Origin: Berberis thunbergii
Taxonomy: Eukaryota; Streptophyta; Magnoliopsida; Ranunculales; Berberidaceae
Direction of reading: 5' to 3'
NCBI GenBank assembly: GCA_003290165.1
Contig: QNQO01000529.1
Location: 434,001 to 498,000 of the forward strand
Length of the DNA: 64,000 nucleotides
Shown here: positions 1 to 10,523 of the stretch, piece by piece
Position numbering within the stretch: position 1 is the stretch's first letter
Layout: every line of letters begins with the position of its first letter
Position numbers and translations under genes: made by a program
The notes under the pieces: generated by a model
The model's input: only the letters and a program-made list of their open reading frames with translations
Database searches by the model: none
Told to the model about the DNA's origin: nothing

Positions 1-690
1 AGAGTTTTGAATTGGTTGATACACACAAGTCAAAGTTGTGTAATTGATTAAGCTCTAGGTATTGTTAAAGATTTGTTTTGTTGTTAAGTTTTCTTTGTAT
101 GTATTTGTATTTTTATTTGTTGTCAGTTGCATGGAATTGAATTGAGGTTGTTCATACTATAACATAAACTAATGTTCCAACAAACGAAAATCAACAATGT
201 ACAAATTTGCCTTCCAAAAAAAACAATGTACACATTTTCTTTTTCAAGAATAATCGAAATTCTATGAGATTTGGTGATGAAGTTATGGATATTGTTATGA
301 CCAATTGACCACGTAGCGTTTGGATGATTTTGAATTGTTTTTATTTCACAAATAAGTTTTCAATGCCAACTAAGGTGTCGATGAATCTTTCCATAACATA
401 TGGTGCGTTTGGAATTCTATAACATAGTCCTCGCCTTTTAAAAAAAAAATTAATTAGATATTTCTACACTAATTATTAGTTGCCCCTCTTTTTGTTGCTA
501 ATTTCTACACTAATTATTGATATTTCTCAGTTTTAATATGTAAAGCACAAAAAGAGATTATTACTTATGCTATTTTGAATCAAAGATGGAAACCAAAAAT
601 GGAAACCAAAAATGAATTAATTGAGAGTGCAACGTGCATAAGGGAGGGACTTAATTAGTTTGGATTGGAGGAGTCCTTAACATTTTGAAA
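1..690. other. AT-rich intergenic DNA
   Basis: No gene, RNA or element with recognisable ends is visible here. The stretch is AT-rich with poly-A and poly-T runs. Short open frames show no family motif. Confidence 0.5.
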
Positions 691-865
691 TGGGGAATTC
701 TAAATGTCGAGGAAACCAGCGAAGACAGCGACGTGGCGGGATGGGAGCCGTCCACCCCGCTCGGGATGCGAGCACAAAAAATGCGGCACGCATCCCGAGC
801 GAAGTGGACGGCTCCCACCCAGCCACGTCGCTGTCCTCGCTCGTTTCCTCGCTCTAGCATTGCTC
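691..865. mobile_element. Palindromic MITE-like element
   Basis: Two arms of about 75 bp are nearly perfect reverse complements around a short AT-rich loop near 775-785. The arms are GC-rich (GACAGCGACGTGGC on the left, its complement on the right), unlike the surrounding DNA. The outer ends resemble ATTCTAAATG-CGAGG, as in the related elements at 1978-2177, 2331-2478 and 44854-44997. No convincing target-site duplication was found for this copy. Open frames across it on both strands are mirror images of each other and are not genes. Confidence 0.7.
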
Positions 866-1350
866 CATCTGTTTTTAAGAAACAAAGTGGTTTAAGTTAC
901 AAGATTTTTTTTTTTTAATCTAACCTTAAATGTCATCGCTAGAGTTCGAACCCTGAACTTGTGATTCTTAAGTCAAAAAATGAGAATCGGTGATCATAAT
1001 AAATACCGCCAGAAAAAGCGATAAATACATGACTGGAGAGTGAGTGTGGTATGAGACTACGAAGCAACTCCATCAGCCGTTTGGACCTGATATCCATCCC
1101 TTCTTCAATTCCTATTTACTCGAGAATAATAGTAGGCCAAAGATGGTTGCAAAACAATTCAATTCAATGTGTGGAAAGATTTAGTAGGTGGATGCACATA
1201 AACACTTTCTCCTAGACAATACAATACAATTAAGTAATTGGCATAGCCACAAAACCTTCTCCCGCTGCATCAAGCTTCTCATCTTCATTCACAAACCCTA
1301 ACTCCCCTCTTAATCTCTCCTAATCACAATTTCTTTCACAAATGAACCCA

Positions 1351-1476
1351 TCTTATTCGAGGGTGAGCCATTAATCAACACAAAAACATTTCATTGGAAA
1401 TAAAATATAAGAATCTTATTCGAAGATGAGCCATAATCAACACAACAATATTTCATTGGAAATTAAAAAAATAATA
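1351..1476. repeat. Imperfect tandem duplication, about 63-bp unit
   Basis: Two successive units start with TCTTATTCGA, continue through a GAGCCAT-AATCAACACAA block and end with TTTCATTGGAAAT. They differ by a few substitutions and small indels. No coding content is seen. Confidence 0.6.
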
Positions 1477-1584
1477 ATAAGAACCTATTTGTATGGAGCG
1501 TGAGAGATATTTTATTCCACCATAGAGAATTAATTTCTTTTTATATTCCAAAGAATTCCTATGGAAGAGAATTTTTTACAAAAA

Positions 1585-1675
1585 TTCTAGGGACCACTCA
1601 TCCCCCTTGAGATGTGCATTCTCACTTATTTCGAGAACACCCATCCCTCGCTCCCTAGAAGGGCTCATTTTTTTA
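1585..1675. repeat. Degenerate palindromic element, same family
   Basis: The stretch starts with TTCTAGGGACCACTCATCCC and ends with the near-complement CCATCCCTCGCTCCCTAGAA. A TTGAGATG-type core lies inside. It looks like an older member of the CTCGAGATGCG-containing palindromic family in this window. Confidence 0.5.
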
Positions 1676-1977
1676 TATGATAATCAAAACTTGTAGAACA
1701 TGAATATATCTAGTGCATCAATTTATACTTCCATATCGACCGCAGAAAAAATTATTGAACACATGTACTTGCTCAAATTGCTAACTACGTACATGAGCGG
1801 TCTTATTCTACCCATTGTAATTCGTAATCAATTCTTATCTGTAGCAAGGAATCAACATGTAGTTTGAATGTTTTTCATCAAAAAGAAGAATGTTGTTGAT
1901 GTTATTATTAGCAGTAGAACAAACAGTAGCAATAGTAGTGGCATTGTATTAGACTTCCACAAGTTGCTTTCCTTAAA

Positions 1978-2177
1978 GCGAAATTCTAGACGTCGAGGAA
2001 GTGGGCGAGGAAATCAGCGAGGGAAGGAGAGAGGGAGGGGATGGGCCGTTTATTTTTTCGGGATGTGTGTGTTGACTTTTCTTATCCGCATTTCGGAGGG
2101 GATGGACGACCCACCCCCTCCCTCTCTCCTTCCCTCGCTGATTTCCTCGCCCGCTTCCTCGTTGTCTAGAATCATTC
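1978..2177. mobile_element. Palindromic MULE-like MITE with 9-bp TSD
   Basis: This 200-bp element folds back on itself. The left end GCGAAATTCTAGACGTCGAG pairs with the right end, which reads GAATGATTCTAGACAACGAG on the other strand. It is flanked by a perfect 9-bp direct repeat, TTCCTTAAA, at 1969-1977 and 2178-2186. A 9-bp duplication with a G-initial terminal repeat is typical of Mutator-like elements; the assignment is inferred from that. Open frames across it on both strands are by-products of the palindrome. Confidence 0.75.
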
Positions 2178-2194
2178 TTCCTTAAATGAATGAT

Positions 2195-2290
2195 CCACCT
2201 AGGAGTAGGTACCACCCATTCCCTCGAGATGCGTGTTGTCGCTCATCTCAAGGGAGATGAATCCTCGACCGAGAGAAGGGCCCTTTTCAA
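2195..2290. repeat. Degenerate palindromic element, same family
   Basis: This stretch contains CCTCGAGATGCG and, further on, the inverted form CTCATCTCAAGGGAGATG, then CTCGACCGAGAGAAGGGCCC. The order resembles the neighbouring palindromes, but the ends are too decayed to place exactly. Confidence 0.4.
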
Positions 2291-2330
2291 AAATAAAGAG
2301 AAAGGGTAATTTTGTCACTTTAAAACAAAT

Positions 2331-2478
2331 ACTATTTCTAAGGGGCGAGGAAACGCAAGAGGGGGAGAGTGTAACCACCCATCCCCTTGAGATACGCGCC
2401 TTTGCTCATCTCGAGGGGATGGGGGTAGTTACACCCTCCCCCTCGCGCGTTTCCTCGCCGCGTAGAAGGGCTCTTCAA
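2331..2478. mobile_element. Palindromic MITE-like element
   Basis: The left arm starts TTTCTAAGGGGCGAGGAAAC and is mirrored by GTTTCCTCGCCGCGTAGAAG on the right. The arms meet around a loop with CCTTGAGATACGCGCC and CATCTCGAGGGG. No matching target-site duplication was found. It lies 110 bp upstream of the TATA box of the Agenet-ENT gene, so it could affect that promoter (inference). Confidence 0.65.
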
Positions 2479-2591
2479 CGGTCTATCCGATTTGAAAACT
2501 CCAAGTTTCTAATTTAATTTTGGTTAATTCACTGAGCAAGAGCAAGAAATCAAAATTAGGTAAGTTTGTGTTTCTAATCTTGGATATAGAG

Positions 2592-2598
2592 TATAAAA
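2592..2598 (+). promoter_or_regulatory. TATA box of Agenet-ENT gene
   Basis: TATAAAA sits about 120 bp upstream of a clear 5' UTR splice donor. A transcript start near 2620-2630 would fit. This is the best core-promoter candidate for the gene starting at 3088. Confidence 0.55.
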
Positions 2599-2710
2599 AG
2601 AGAAGAGACAACTGAGAAGGGAGAAGTATTTGGATTCGGAGATTTCAACTCGAGCTCGTAAATCTCTCTTCACTATTCAACTCACTCGAAGCAGTTCAAC
2701 CTCACAAAAG

Positions 2711-3072
2711 GTAAGCTCACATTTTCTTCTTCTTCAGTTTCTTTCTGTATTTGTTTTGATTGTTTCTTCTTGTTCCTTCATAATACGATTAAATTTTAGG
2801 TTTTGTTTTCTTGGTTTGTGAAAACCCTTTTAAAAAAAAAAAAAAAAAAGGTGGGGGTGGGTTTGTTTTCCTGTCGATTTTGATTTCCATATTCTGTTAC
2901 CCAATCTCAGTTACCAATCAATCCATTAATTATAATCTCTGCTGAGTACACCTCTCCAATTAGCTTTTTCGAGACAATATTCCAGCTTTTTTTTTTGTGA
3001 TCGCTGTTAATTTCTATTTTCTTGTGCGAACTTCTTCATCTCTGACTTGAACTATTTTTCATTTAGTTTCAG
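2711..3072 (+). other. 5' UTR intron of Agenet-ENT gene
   Basis: A donor (AAAG|GTAAGC) follows the leader and an acceptor (TTTCAG|) ends 15 bp before the ATG. The interior is T-rich, as expected for a plant intron. Leader introns are common in plant regulatory genes. Confidence 0.6.
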
Positions 3073-3087
3073 TAGAATCCGTCCAAT

Positions 3088-4661
3088 ATGGTGTATTATC
3101 ACTTGAAGTTCAAGAAAGGGAAAAAAATTGAAGTCCAGTGCAAAAGGGACTTGCCATCTGGTTCTTGGCGCCCTGCCACCTTGATTTCAGGAAATGGTCA
3201 CACTTACTATATCCAATATGACCATTCCGACGAGGTCACACATTCACCTGCCATCGAAAAGGTGCCCCGGAAGCTCATTAGGCCTTGCCCTCCTATGAAA
3301 TTTGTTGAGAACTGGAAAACTGGCGATCTTGTTGAGGTTTTTGACTTTTATTTGTGGAAACCGGCAACGGTTGTGGAAGTTATGAATGAGCATCTTTGTG
3401 TTGTTAAGCTCAATGGGATGTCCAAGAAGCTGAAAGCGGACAATTCTCATCTCAGGGTTCCACAGTCATTGGAATCTGATGGATGGGTTATTACTAGAAA
3501 GGTTAGCAGTCCCTGCATTTGGTTTTTCAATTTCGGTTTACTTGCATATATACTCTGGTATCACACATTGAGCTTCCTGTAATAATTGAGCTAGGCATTT
3601 GTTTTTATCTGCACTTTTAATATATCTCTCCATTGTGTTTTGTTTTCTAATTGCAGCAGATCATCGTAATGCCAAGTGAAAAAGATCCCCATATCTCACT
3701 CATTGGTTTATGTGGTGATTTTTTGAATGGTTTTAAACTTTTAATATTCCAAACCTACTTCACTTGATTTCTCAGCTAGATTAAATGATTCTTTTCTGGT
3801 ATTTTCAGTTAAGTGATTCATCTCATGATTCTAGTCAATGTTCTCATCTATTTTGTCTTTAATAACTATGCATATTTTGGTATGGAGTTTATAATTCTAA
3901 CGCTCATTCATTTTGAATTCTTGCAGAAGACTATTGTTCACCAAGCAGACACAAAAGATAGTGTGCAGGAGTCCAACAAAATCTCCTCAAGAAAGTTGAA
4001 GAGAGGGTCATCTGATCTTTCTGGTCTCGAGTTGAATGCTGGAACAAGCCGGAAAATGAGAATGATTGAGAAAGTGGGTGACCTCTGTAAGAGGGTTCCA
4101 GTTCCAGAGTACTTAACTACATCATCACCCAATGCTGATGCTTCCTTGAGCAACAAAAAGTGTGGACATTCCCAATCAGATTTGAAGGCAATCAATCAAA
4201 ATAGAAATGTCAGATGTTCTGTTGCTGGAAACCTAAAACCACTTGCTGACAGTAATGGCTGCTCCTTTGGTGGTTGCAGTCGCAGTGCTCGCAACAGTTC
4301 TACATTTCCAGATGCAACTGCAAGGAGTAGGTCACATACTTGGTCACGCTCATCTTCACCAAATCCTGGTCAAGGTAATGGCAACAACGCTGTTGGATCT
4401 TTTCTCAATGAATGTAAAAAAGGGAAGACCCTTCAAATCGGAGACAGAAAAACACCAACCCATGAGTATGACCTGAATGTATATCGTCGCACGATTTGGT
4501 CAATGTTTTCTTCTGGATACATCACTTGGGAACAAGAGAGCATAATAACAAATCTCCGTATCAAACTCCACATTTCAACTGATGAACATTTGAGGGAATT
4601 AAGGAAGATTAGGCCCGTTGAAAAGAAAGAACTGTGCCTAGTTAGCCTATATGCTAGTTGA
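3088..4661 (+). CDS. Agenet (Tudor-like) and ENT domain protein
   Basis: The protein is assembled from two exons, 3088-3501 and 3927-4661, giving 382 residues; both junctions are phase 0 with GT-AG ends. Residues about 8-135 hold two Agenet/Tudor-like units; the second opens with WKTGDLVEVF and contains WKPATVVEV, the usual strand pattern. Residues about 317-366 are an ENT domain (EMSY N-terminal type: YRRTIW, YITWEQESII, LRELRKI). The middle is basic and Ser-rich, probably disordered. Plant Agenet-ENT proteins are thought to be nuclear chromatin readers binding modified histones or partner proteins; that role is family knowledge, not shown here. The ATG is the first after the leader intron. 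An acceptor-like site at 3656 could add an alternative exon. The gene looks intact. Confidence 0.85.
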
Positions 4662-5146
4662 CAGTAAAAATATAGATTCCACTTTTGTATACTTACAGCA
4701 ATCTTTGCTATAAAGTTTTGATGTCTAAACTATCACAAATAGTTGCAACTTTTTGGCAGACATTTTTGGCCTTACTGAATTACCAAAATTTTCATTAGTA
4801 ACATTATTTTGATTTCCCATTGCTTTTGGTTTTCTCCTGCATTAATATGTATTTTTACTATGCTTTTGCTACCCTCCTTTTAGTTCTTTTATTGGCACTC
4901 CTTTCTTGAACTTAAATATGTGTGATTCCATGAACAAGTGCTTGTTTTGGGTATTTGTTACTTGTGCAATTCAAATGGACAACCTGTTCGACTCCACCAC
5001 TGCTGCCCTTGAAGCATAGGCATCCAAAGTGTCAGTTTGGCATGTTTAATCCAGCAGCTTCACACCAACTTAGTACAAGGGCTACACCCAAACGTAACTC
5101 AAGCCAAACAGACTATTCAATCCCACACTTACCATACCTTGGATTC
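4662..5146. other. 3' flank of Agenet-ENT gene
   Basis: This holds the presumed 3' UTR and T-rich spacer. A short open frame near 4955 shows no recognisable domain. Nothing else is seen. Confidence 0.4.
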
Positions 5147-5788
5147 ACATTGTTGAACCTCATGATTCCCCATCATTGCACAATCTCAAAGTAAACATCC
5201 AGGTCGAGCGGCGTGTGCAAGTACATAGGGTGGCACTCAATTTACTGGGTTCAACTACTCCAACATGAGGCTTTTATGGAATTCCATATCTAGTCTCTAT
5301 TCTATCTGACAGTAAGTATAAGGTTCTCCCAAATCTGAAACATCAGATCTAATGGCTATGGGAACAAAACCAACTTAACCTACTTACAATAATGAATGAA
5401 ATTGCACCAACTAAAATAAATCAATAACAAAACACAGGCATGTCAAACCTGCGACCATATACAATTGAAGATTGTTCCATTAACATCAAGAAGAATGCAT
5501 CAATTTCTTCTCTTTGCCACTCCCCAAGACCCCAAGATTGAGAGGTCTCCACTGTGAGAACTCGATTCCAAGTCTTTGGGACAGTCATTTAGCCTTTGTC
5601 TTCTTTATAACTTCAAATCCGAGGATGCAGTAGTTATTTTGTGCGCAGTGAAAAACAAGATCCAGAAATACTAAATACAGTGTATAAATCGTCATAATGA
5701 TCTAAACAAACATTTAGTCCCTTTTTTTCTAAAGTTACTTTGATATTGAAAACTTAATACAGTGATGGTTTGACTCAGTGGCTGGTGG

Positions 5789-7965
5789 CAGGGGCGGACC
5801 CAAGATTTTAGTTGAGGTGGGGGCGAAATGGAAAATACTTATTAGTTGATAATAGTAGTTATCAATGGTAAAATCAATTTTTTTTTACCGAAACTAGTAA
5901 CTAATAAAAAAATTTAACTATAAAAAATACAATGCATATATCAAATTGGATCCAAGTGTAGTCAATTTTAAGCCAAAATAAGGTCGCTATTGATAACCTT
6001 AGCAAAGAGCAAATAAGCATAATAACTAGAATATATAACTAATATCACAAAAGAGTTTGTCTGGGCAGCCAGACTTTAAAGCCATTTTTTTGTCATGCTA
6101 GAGCATTTTTACACCTTTACCCATTCTCTTTAAAATACAACCATAAACATTATCTATAAAAGGGATAAAAATGTAGAAAACTTAAAACCTGACCAAAAAG
6201 TGGCTATAAAGCCTGGTTGTCTAGAATTGAGAATTACAAAATAATTAGGATAAGTTCTAGGTGAAGCTAAGGGGGGTGTATTGTATCTGAATTTTGTGGG
6301 CAATTCAATAAATTCCATAGATTCTGAAAATCCAATTGTATTCAATTTGGATTTTAAAAAGTCCACAAATGTCTAGGGGTATTCAATCAGGATTTTAAAA
6401 AGTCTTTCTGAAATCCACAAAGTCTTAGGGGTATTCAATATGGATTTCAGAAAATCCACAAAAGTTTTAGGGTATTCAAAATATCATTCATATTTATGGA
6501 TTTGGAAAATCATGGATTCTTATGGACTTTGTAGTGTTGGGTATAAATAACAAAGTTCAATAGTTTGTCAGCCTCCATATCAAAGATTTCAACGTGAAAA
6601 AAAGGCTCCCAAAGTTCTGCCTTGTATCAGCCGCGAAGAGGTTGGTTCACATCCTCTTGTTTTCTCGATTCTTTTTCTATCTTTGCATAAACACAAGAGA
6701 GGGAGAAGAGAGATGACGATGACTGACCTGCCTTTACGTTTATACAAAATACACAACACTCCACCAAAAGCTCTATCTTTTATCACTTCTTCTTCTTCTT
6801 CTCTGTAAATGAATGATTTTCATGGCTTTCTTACAATCTCCATCATCTATCGTTGAACCCATGTTACCCCTTGTGTTCCTTTCCTGTTCCCTCTTGTCTA
6901 TGTGTTTCCTCTTTGTGTTATTGTACAAGAGATTCAGGAGAGTCAAGGGAGGCGAAGATGAATCAACCCATAACCCATTTTCAATCTGTAGATGTTCCCT
7001 TTCATCTACAATAAACAAAATCCATCAAAGCAATAATTTGGTTGTGTCAAGGCTAAATACTGTATGTTTATGTCATTTTGCAAGTGATGATTTTTAATTT
7101 GGTTGTGTTCAATGATTTGATTTTGTTGAATGTTGGATTGCGATTTCATGTCATTACCTGCCTGGTTATCTTTTTTTTTGTCAGATACATGTCATGTTAT
7201 TTAATGTCTAATATATTTGGTTTGTTAGAGGATATGTCATTACCAACTTATTTTTTATCTTGCAAATAATTAGAAACCTGTAAAAGTCATTTATACAAAG
7301 TCCGTGAATTTTTATAAATCTCTAGAAAGTCTGTAGCAAAAGTTTATGGATTTAAGAAATCAGCAGAAGTCCGTGGACAATTTAAAGATTTTGTAGACAA
7401 TTTAAAGAGTCCGTGGATTTTTCAAATTATTTATCAATTCCATAAGAATCCATATACAATACACCCCAAAAAATTTGAAATTTGTGAATCTAATATGATC
7501 ATAATACAATTTCAAAGAAAAAATTGTTTATATGAGGCTCAAATTTTATACGAGTTATAGTAAATATTTTCATTGAATTCTATCGTTATTATTTTAGATA
7601 TTAATTTTAAATATTTTTTTGTTAGGGGTTTAATATCACTTGTGAAAAACAATTCATTTCTTTAATGTTAATAAATTTTTATTAAACTAAACATATTTTA
7701 ATGTTTGCAATTACTAATAAAATTGCATTGAAAATAAAATAAAAAATGCACTCGAAGAGTATCAAACTCAGGTCTTTTACTAAAAGGAATAAACCTTCAA
7801 CCACTACACCAGTAAAGACATGTTGAAATATTTTCATAAACAATTAACATATTGTATTCTACATTATATAATCGATTTTTTAAGACTAAAATATATATAC
7901 TAAAAATATTTTAAAAGTTGAGGAGGGGCAGCTGCCCCCCTCGCCCCTTAGTAGGTCCGCCCATG
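5789..7965. mobile_element. hAT (Tip100-like) non-autonomous element, 8-bp TSD
   Basis: The element starts CAGGGGCGGACC and ends with GGTCCGCCCATG, an inverted repeat of the type seen in plant Tip100-like hAT elements. It is flanked by a perfect 8-bp duplication GCTGGTGG (5781-5788 and 7966-7973). The uninterrupted duplicate at 8228-9017 has a single GCTGGTGG at this position and serves as an empty site. No transposase is encoded. More than half of the length is a second element nested at 6271-7467. Confidence 0.9.
6271..7467. mobile_element. PIF/Harbinger-like element nested in hAT
   Basis: Terminal inverted repeats read GGGGTGTATTGTAT at both ends. Flanks are TAA on the left and AAA on the right, consistent with a decayed TWA duplication. 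The left 250 bp carry repeated GGGGTATTCAAT blocks separated by AAAATCCACAAA-type stretches; the right 200 bp carry the inverted type. At 6542 a TATAAATAACAAA stretch follows the repeats exactly as in the larger element at 26274-30183, so the two are related. No transposase was found. A 94-residue open frame at 6813-7097 with a hydrophobic start is unrecognised and may be cargo. The superfamily is inferred from ends and flanks. Confidence 0.65.
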
Positions 7966-8227
7966 GCTGGTGGTCCAAAACAAAAAATCTTCGGACTAAC
8001 AGAATCATGATGAATACTCTTCTGGCTACGAATCTCCAAATTGAAAATTCCTGATTCCCAACCTCTATATGTCATCTAATTCATCCTACTTTCATTTACT
8101 AAGTATCAAGAGTTTAGTTTTTTTTTTTTTTTTCAATAAGAATACTAGGCTTTTTATTACTTGAAAAAATCTTTTACATCAGTCGGGAGTACATGACGAT
8201 TACCCGATAAAAAGAATCAGAGGACTT

Positions 8228-9017
8228 ACATTGTTGAACCTCATGATTCCCCATCATTGCACAATCTCAAAGTAAACATCCAGGTCGAGCGGCGTGTGCA
8301 AGTACATAGGGTGGCACTCAATTTACTGGGTTCAACTACTCCAACATGAGGCTTTTATGGAATTCCATATCTAGTCTCTATTCTATCTGACAGTAAGTAT
8401 AAGGTTCTCCCAAATCTGAAACATCAGATCTAATGGCTATGGGAACAAAACCAACTTAACCTACTTACAATAATGAATGAAATTGCACCAACTAAAATAA
8501 ATCAATAACAAAACACAGGCATGTCAAACCTGCGACCATATACAATTGAAGATTGTTCCATTAACATCAAGAAGAATGCATCAATTTCTTCTCTTTGCCA
8601 CTCCCCAAGACCCCAAGATTTAGAGGTCTCCACTGTGAGAACTCGATTCCAAGTCTTTGGGACAGTCATTTAGCCTTTGTCTTCTTTATAACTTCAAATC
8701 CGAGGATGCAGTAGTTATTTTGTGCACAGTGAAAAACAAGATCCAGAAATACTAAATACAGTGTATAAATCGTCATAATGATCTAAACAAACATTTAGTC
8801 CGTTTTTTTCTAAAGTTACTTTGATATTGAAAACTTAATACAGTGATGGTTTGACTCAATGGCTGGTGGTCCAAAACAAAAAAATCTTCGGACTAACAGA
8901 ATCATGATGAATACTCTTCTGGCTACGAATCTCCAAATTGAAAATTCCTGATTCCCAACCTCTGTATGTCATCTAATTCATCCTACTTTCATTTACTAAG
9001 TATCAAGAGTATAGTTC
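8228..9017 (+). repeat. Tandem duplication, copy 2 (uninterrupted)
   Basis: This is the intact 790-bp partner of 5147-8117. It preserves the pre-insertion target site of the hAT element. Only a few substitutions separate the copies, so the duplication looks fairly recent. Copy 1 is followed by about 110 bp including a long poly-T tract before this copy begins. Confidence 0.9.
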
Positions 9018-10523
9018 ATTGAGATGCATATGAAAATTTGCACTTGTTTCTGATACAGATGCATTACTCATGAGACACTTTTGTCATTTAATTTCTCTGT
9101 TAAAGATTTGATTGAACAAATGTCAAATATCAAATATCAAACAAAATCCAATGTTTGACATAACTAGGGGGTGCTAAAGTCTGAAATTCCCTGATGGAGA
9201 TTTTGTTCTCCATGTCAACCTCAGTGTTTGGAATTATATTAAGAGATATATAGAAACAGTAAATCATACTGGAGCTGATAAAGTCATATAACAATGATTG
9301 GTTGGGTTCAAGAAGCGAGATATCTTTGCCACCGCCAAGCGTCATCAAGAAATTAAAAGAAACATCAAATTGATATTTAAGTATGATCCCATCAATAATT
9401 CAAGTGGGGTTAAGCAATTAACAACTTGATTTATTTAACAAGGAAAAAGAAATGGGTATTAGCTCAGCTGCTAATATTTTTTGGAGGATGGTATCAATAA
9501 ATGGAACAATTCAGGGATTATTCACCCATTGTGCATCAATATGCAAAAATATGGTCAAATTAAGAGACTTATTTTCACCGATTTCGCAGGCCAGAAACAG
9601 CTTAATTTTTAGCGAGACCGTTTCTGGTTTCGTGTTTAGAAGAAAATCACTGCCTCCAATTCAAATAACCAGAACTCAAATTCATTCATAATCAGCCAGG
9701 TTTACAGAATTAATTCCACCATCAAAAAGTATACAAAAGCTTTCTAGTATCGCCTCGAACTTCTCATAACATCGTCAACGTGGCGTTGATTTTGACAGGA
9801 TCAGCAGGAATCTTTGTTCTTGGGTTAAAATTGTGCAGGGTGTAGTAGTAGTAGATGAAAATAAGAGCAGAAGCACAAATCAGGGTATTTCCAAGCTTTC
9901 AAACAGAGTTTCCTGCTGTTACGAAAGGTCTAGCAAGGTGAATATCAATATCAGCGCTGGACAAAATCCTCATTCTCTTCCGAATAACTATCCTATTCTG
10001 CCAGTTTAAGCCGTGTTGGTAGTTTTAGAACAAACATAACATACTCGCCCGGGCCATGCAAAACTCTGTTAGGAGGTCTTTTGTTGGTAATGTTCTAGCT
10101 ATAAATTGTTGAATGCAATGAAATAAGAATCTACTTTTGCTAATAAGCACACACAAATAATCAAATATACCTTATACCAAACTCCATTGTCTGCATACCA
10201 ATATAAGTTTAAATTAGCTAGTCACATATATCTTGCTAGTATAGAAATTTAAACACGGTCTTGTTCATAAACTAACTAATGTAGTCATGATTTACATACA
10301 TATATTTACAATGATAAATTAAGCCTTTCCCCCAACACGCTATCACTAGCTAGTCAAGCTACTGAAATATTAGTTTGGCTAGATGGATATATATGCTGTT
10401 CCATATCAAGATTGCGTTCTTGTGAGCCATTGGTGCATGGAAGCAGGACTAATTAAACATAATTCAAGATTACAAAGTATAGTACATGATAGGCATATTG
10501 GAGTCCATAGCTTAATTAGGTAG
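9018..10523. other. Intergenic; possible minus-strand exon remnant
   Basis: No intact gene is visible. On the minus strand an open frame of about 45 codons ending at 9764 reads hydrophobic, then a run of four Tyr, then a polar C-terminus. It could be the last exon of a small membrane protein, but no upstream exon was found and the family is not recognised. Open frames at 9130-9348 (minus) and 9452-9691 (plus) have no recognisable features. The end nearest 10523 includes the LBD gene's 3' flank. Confidence 0.35.

Larger units (their letters stand above)
5147..8117 (+). repeat. Tandem duplication, copy 1 (split by a transposon)
   Basis: Copy 1 occupies 5147-5788 and resumes at 7974-8117; it matches 8228-9017 almost base for base (for example CCAGGTCGAGCGGCGTGTGC in both). 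The 2.2 kb between its halves is a hAT insertion plus one 8-bp target-site copy. No coding content was recognised. It ends in a poly-T tract near 8118. Confidence 0.9.

Noticed and set aside
685..918. Overlapping open frames on both strands
   Set aside because: They read through a near-perfect palindrome, so each strand mirrors the other. No start context or domain supports a protein.
922..975. tRNA-like B-box word (AGAGTTCGAACCCTG)
   Set aside because: No matching A box or cloverleaf could be formed; it may be a SINE remnant, but the evidence is one short word.
1868..2215. Open frames of 105 and 80 residues on opposite strands
   Set aside because: Same cause: a 200-bp palindromic element with a 9-bp target duplication.
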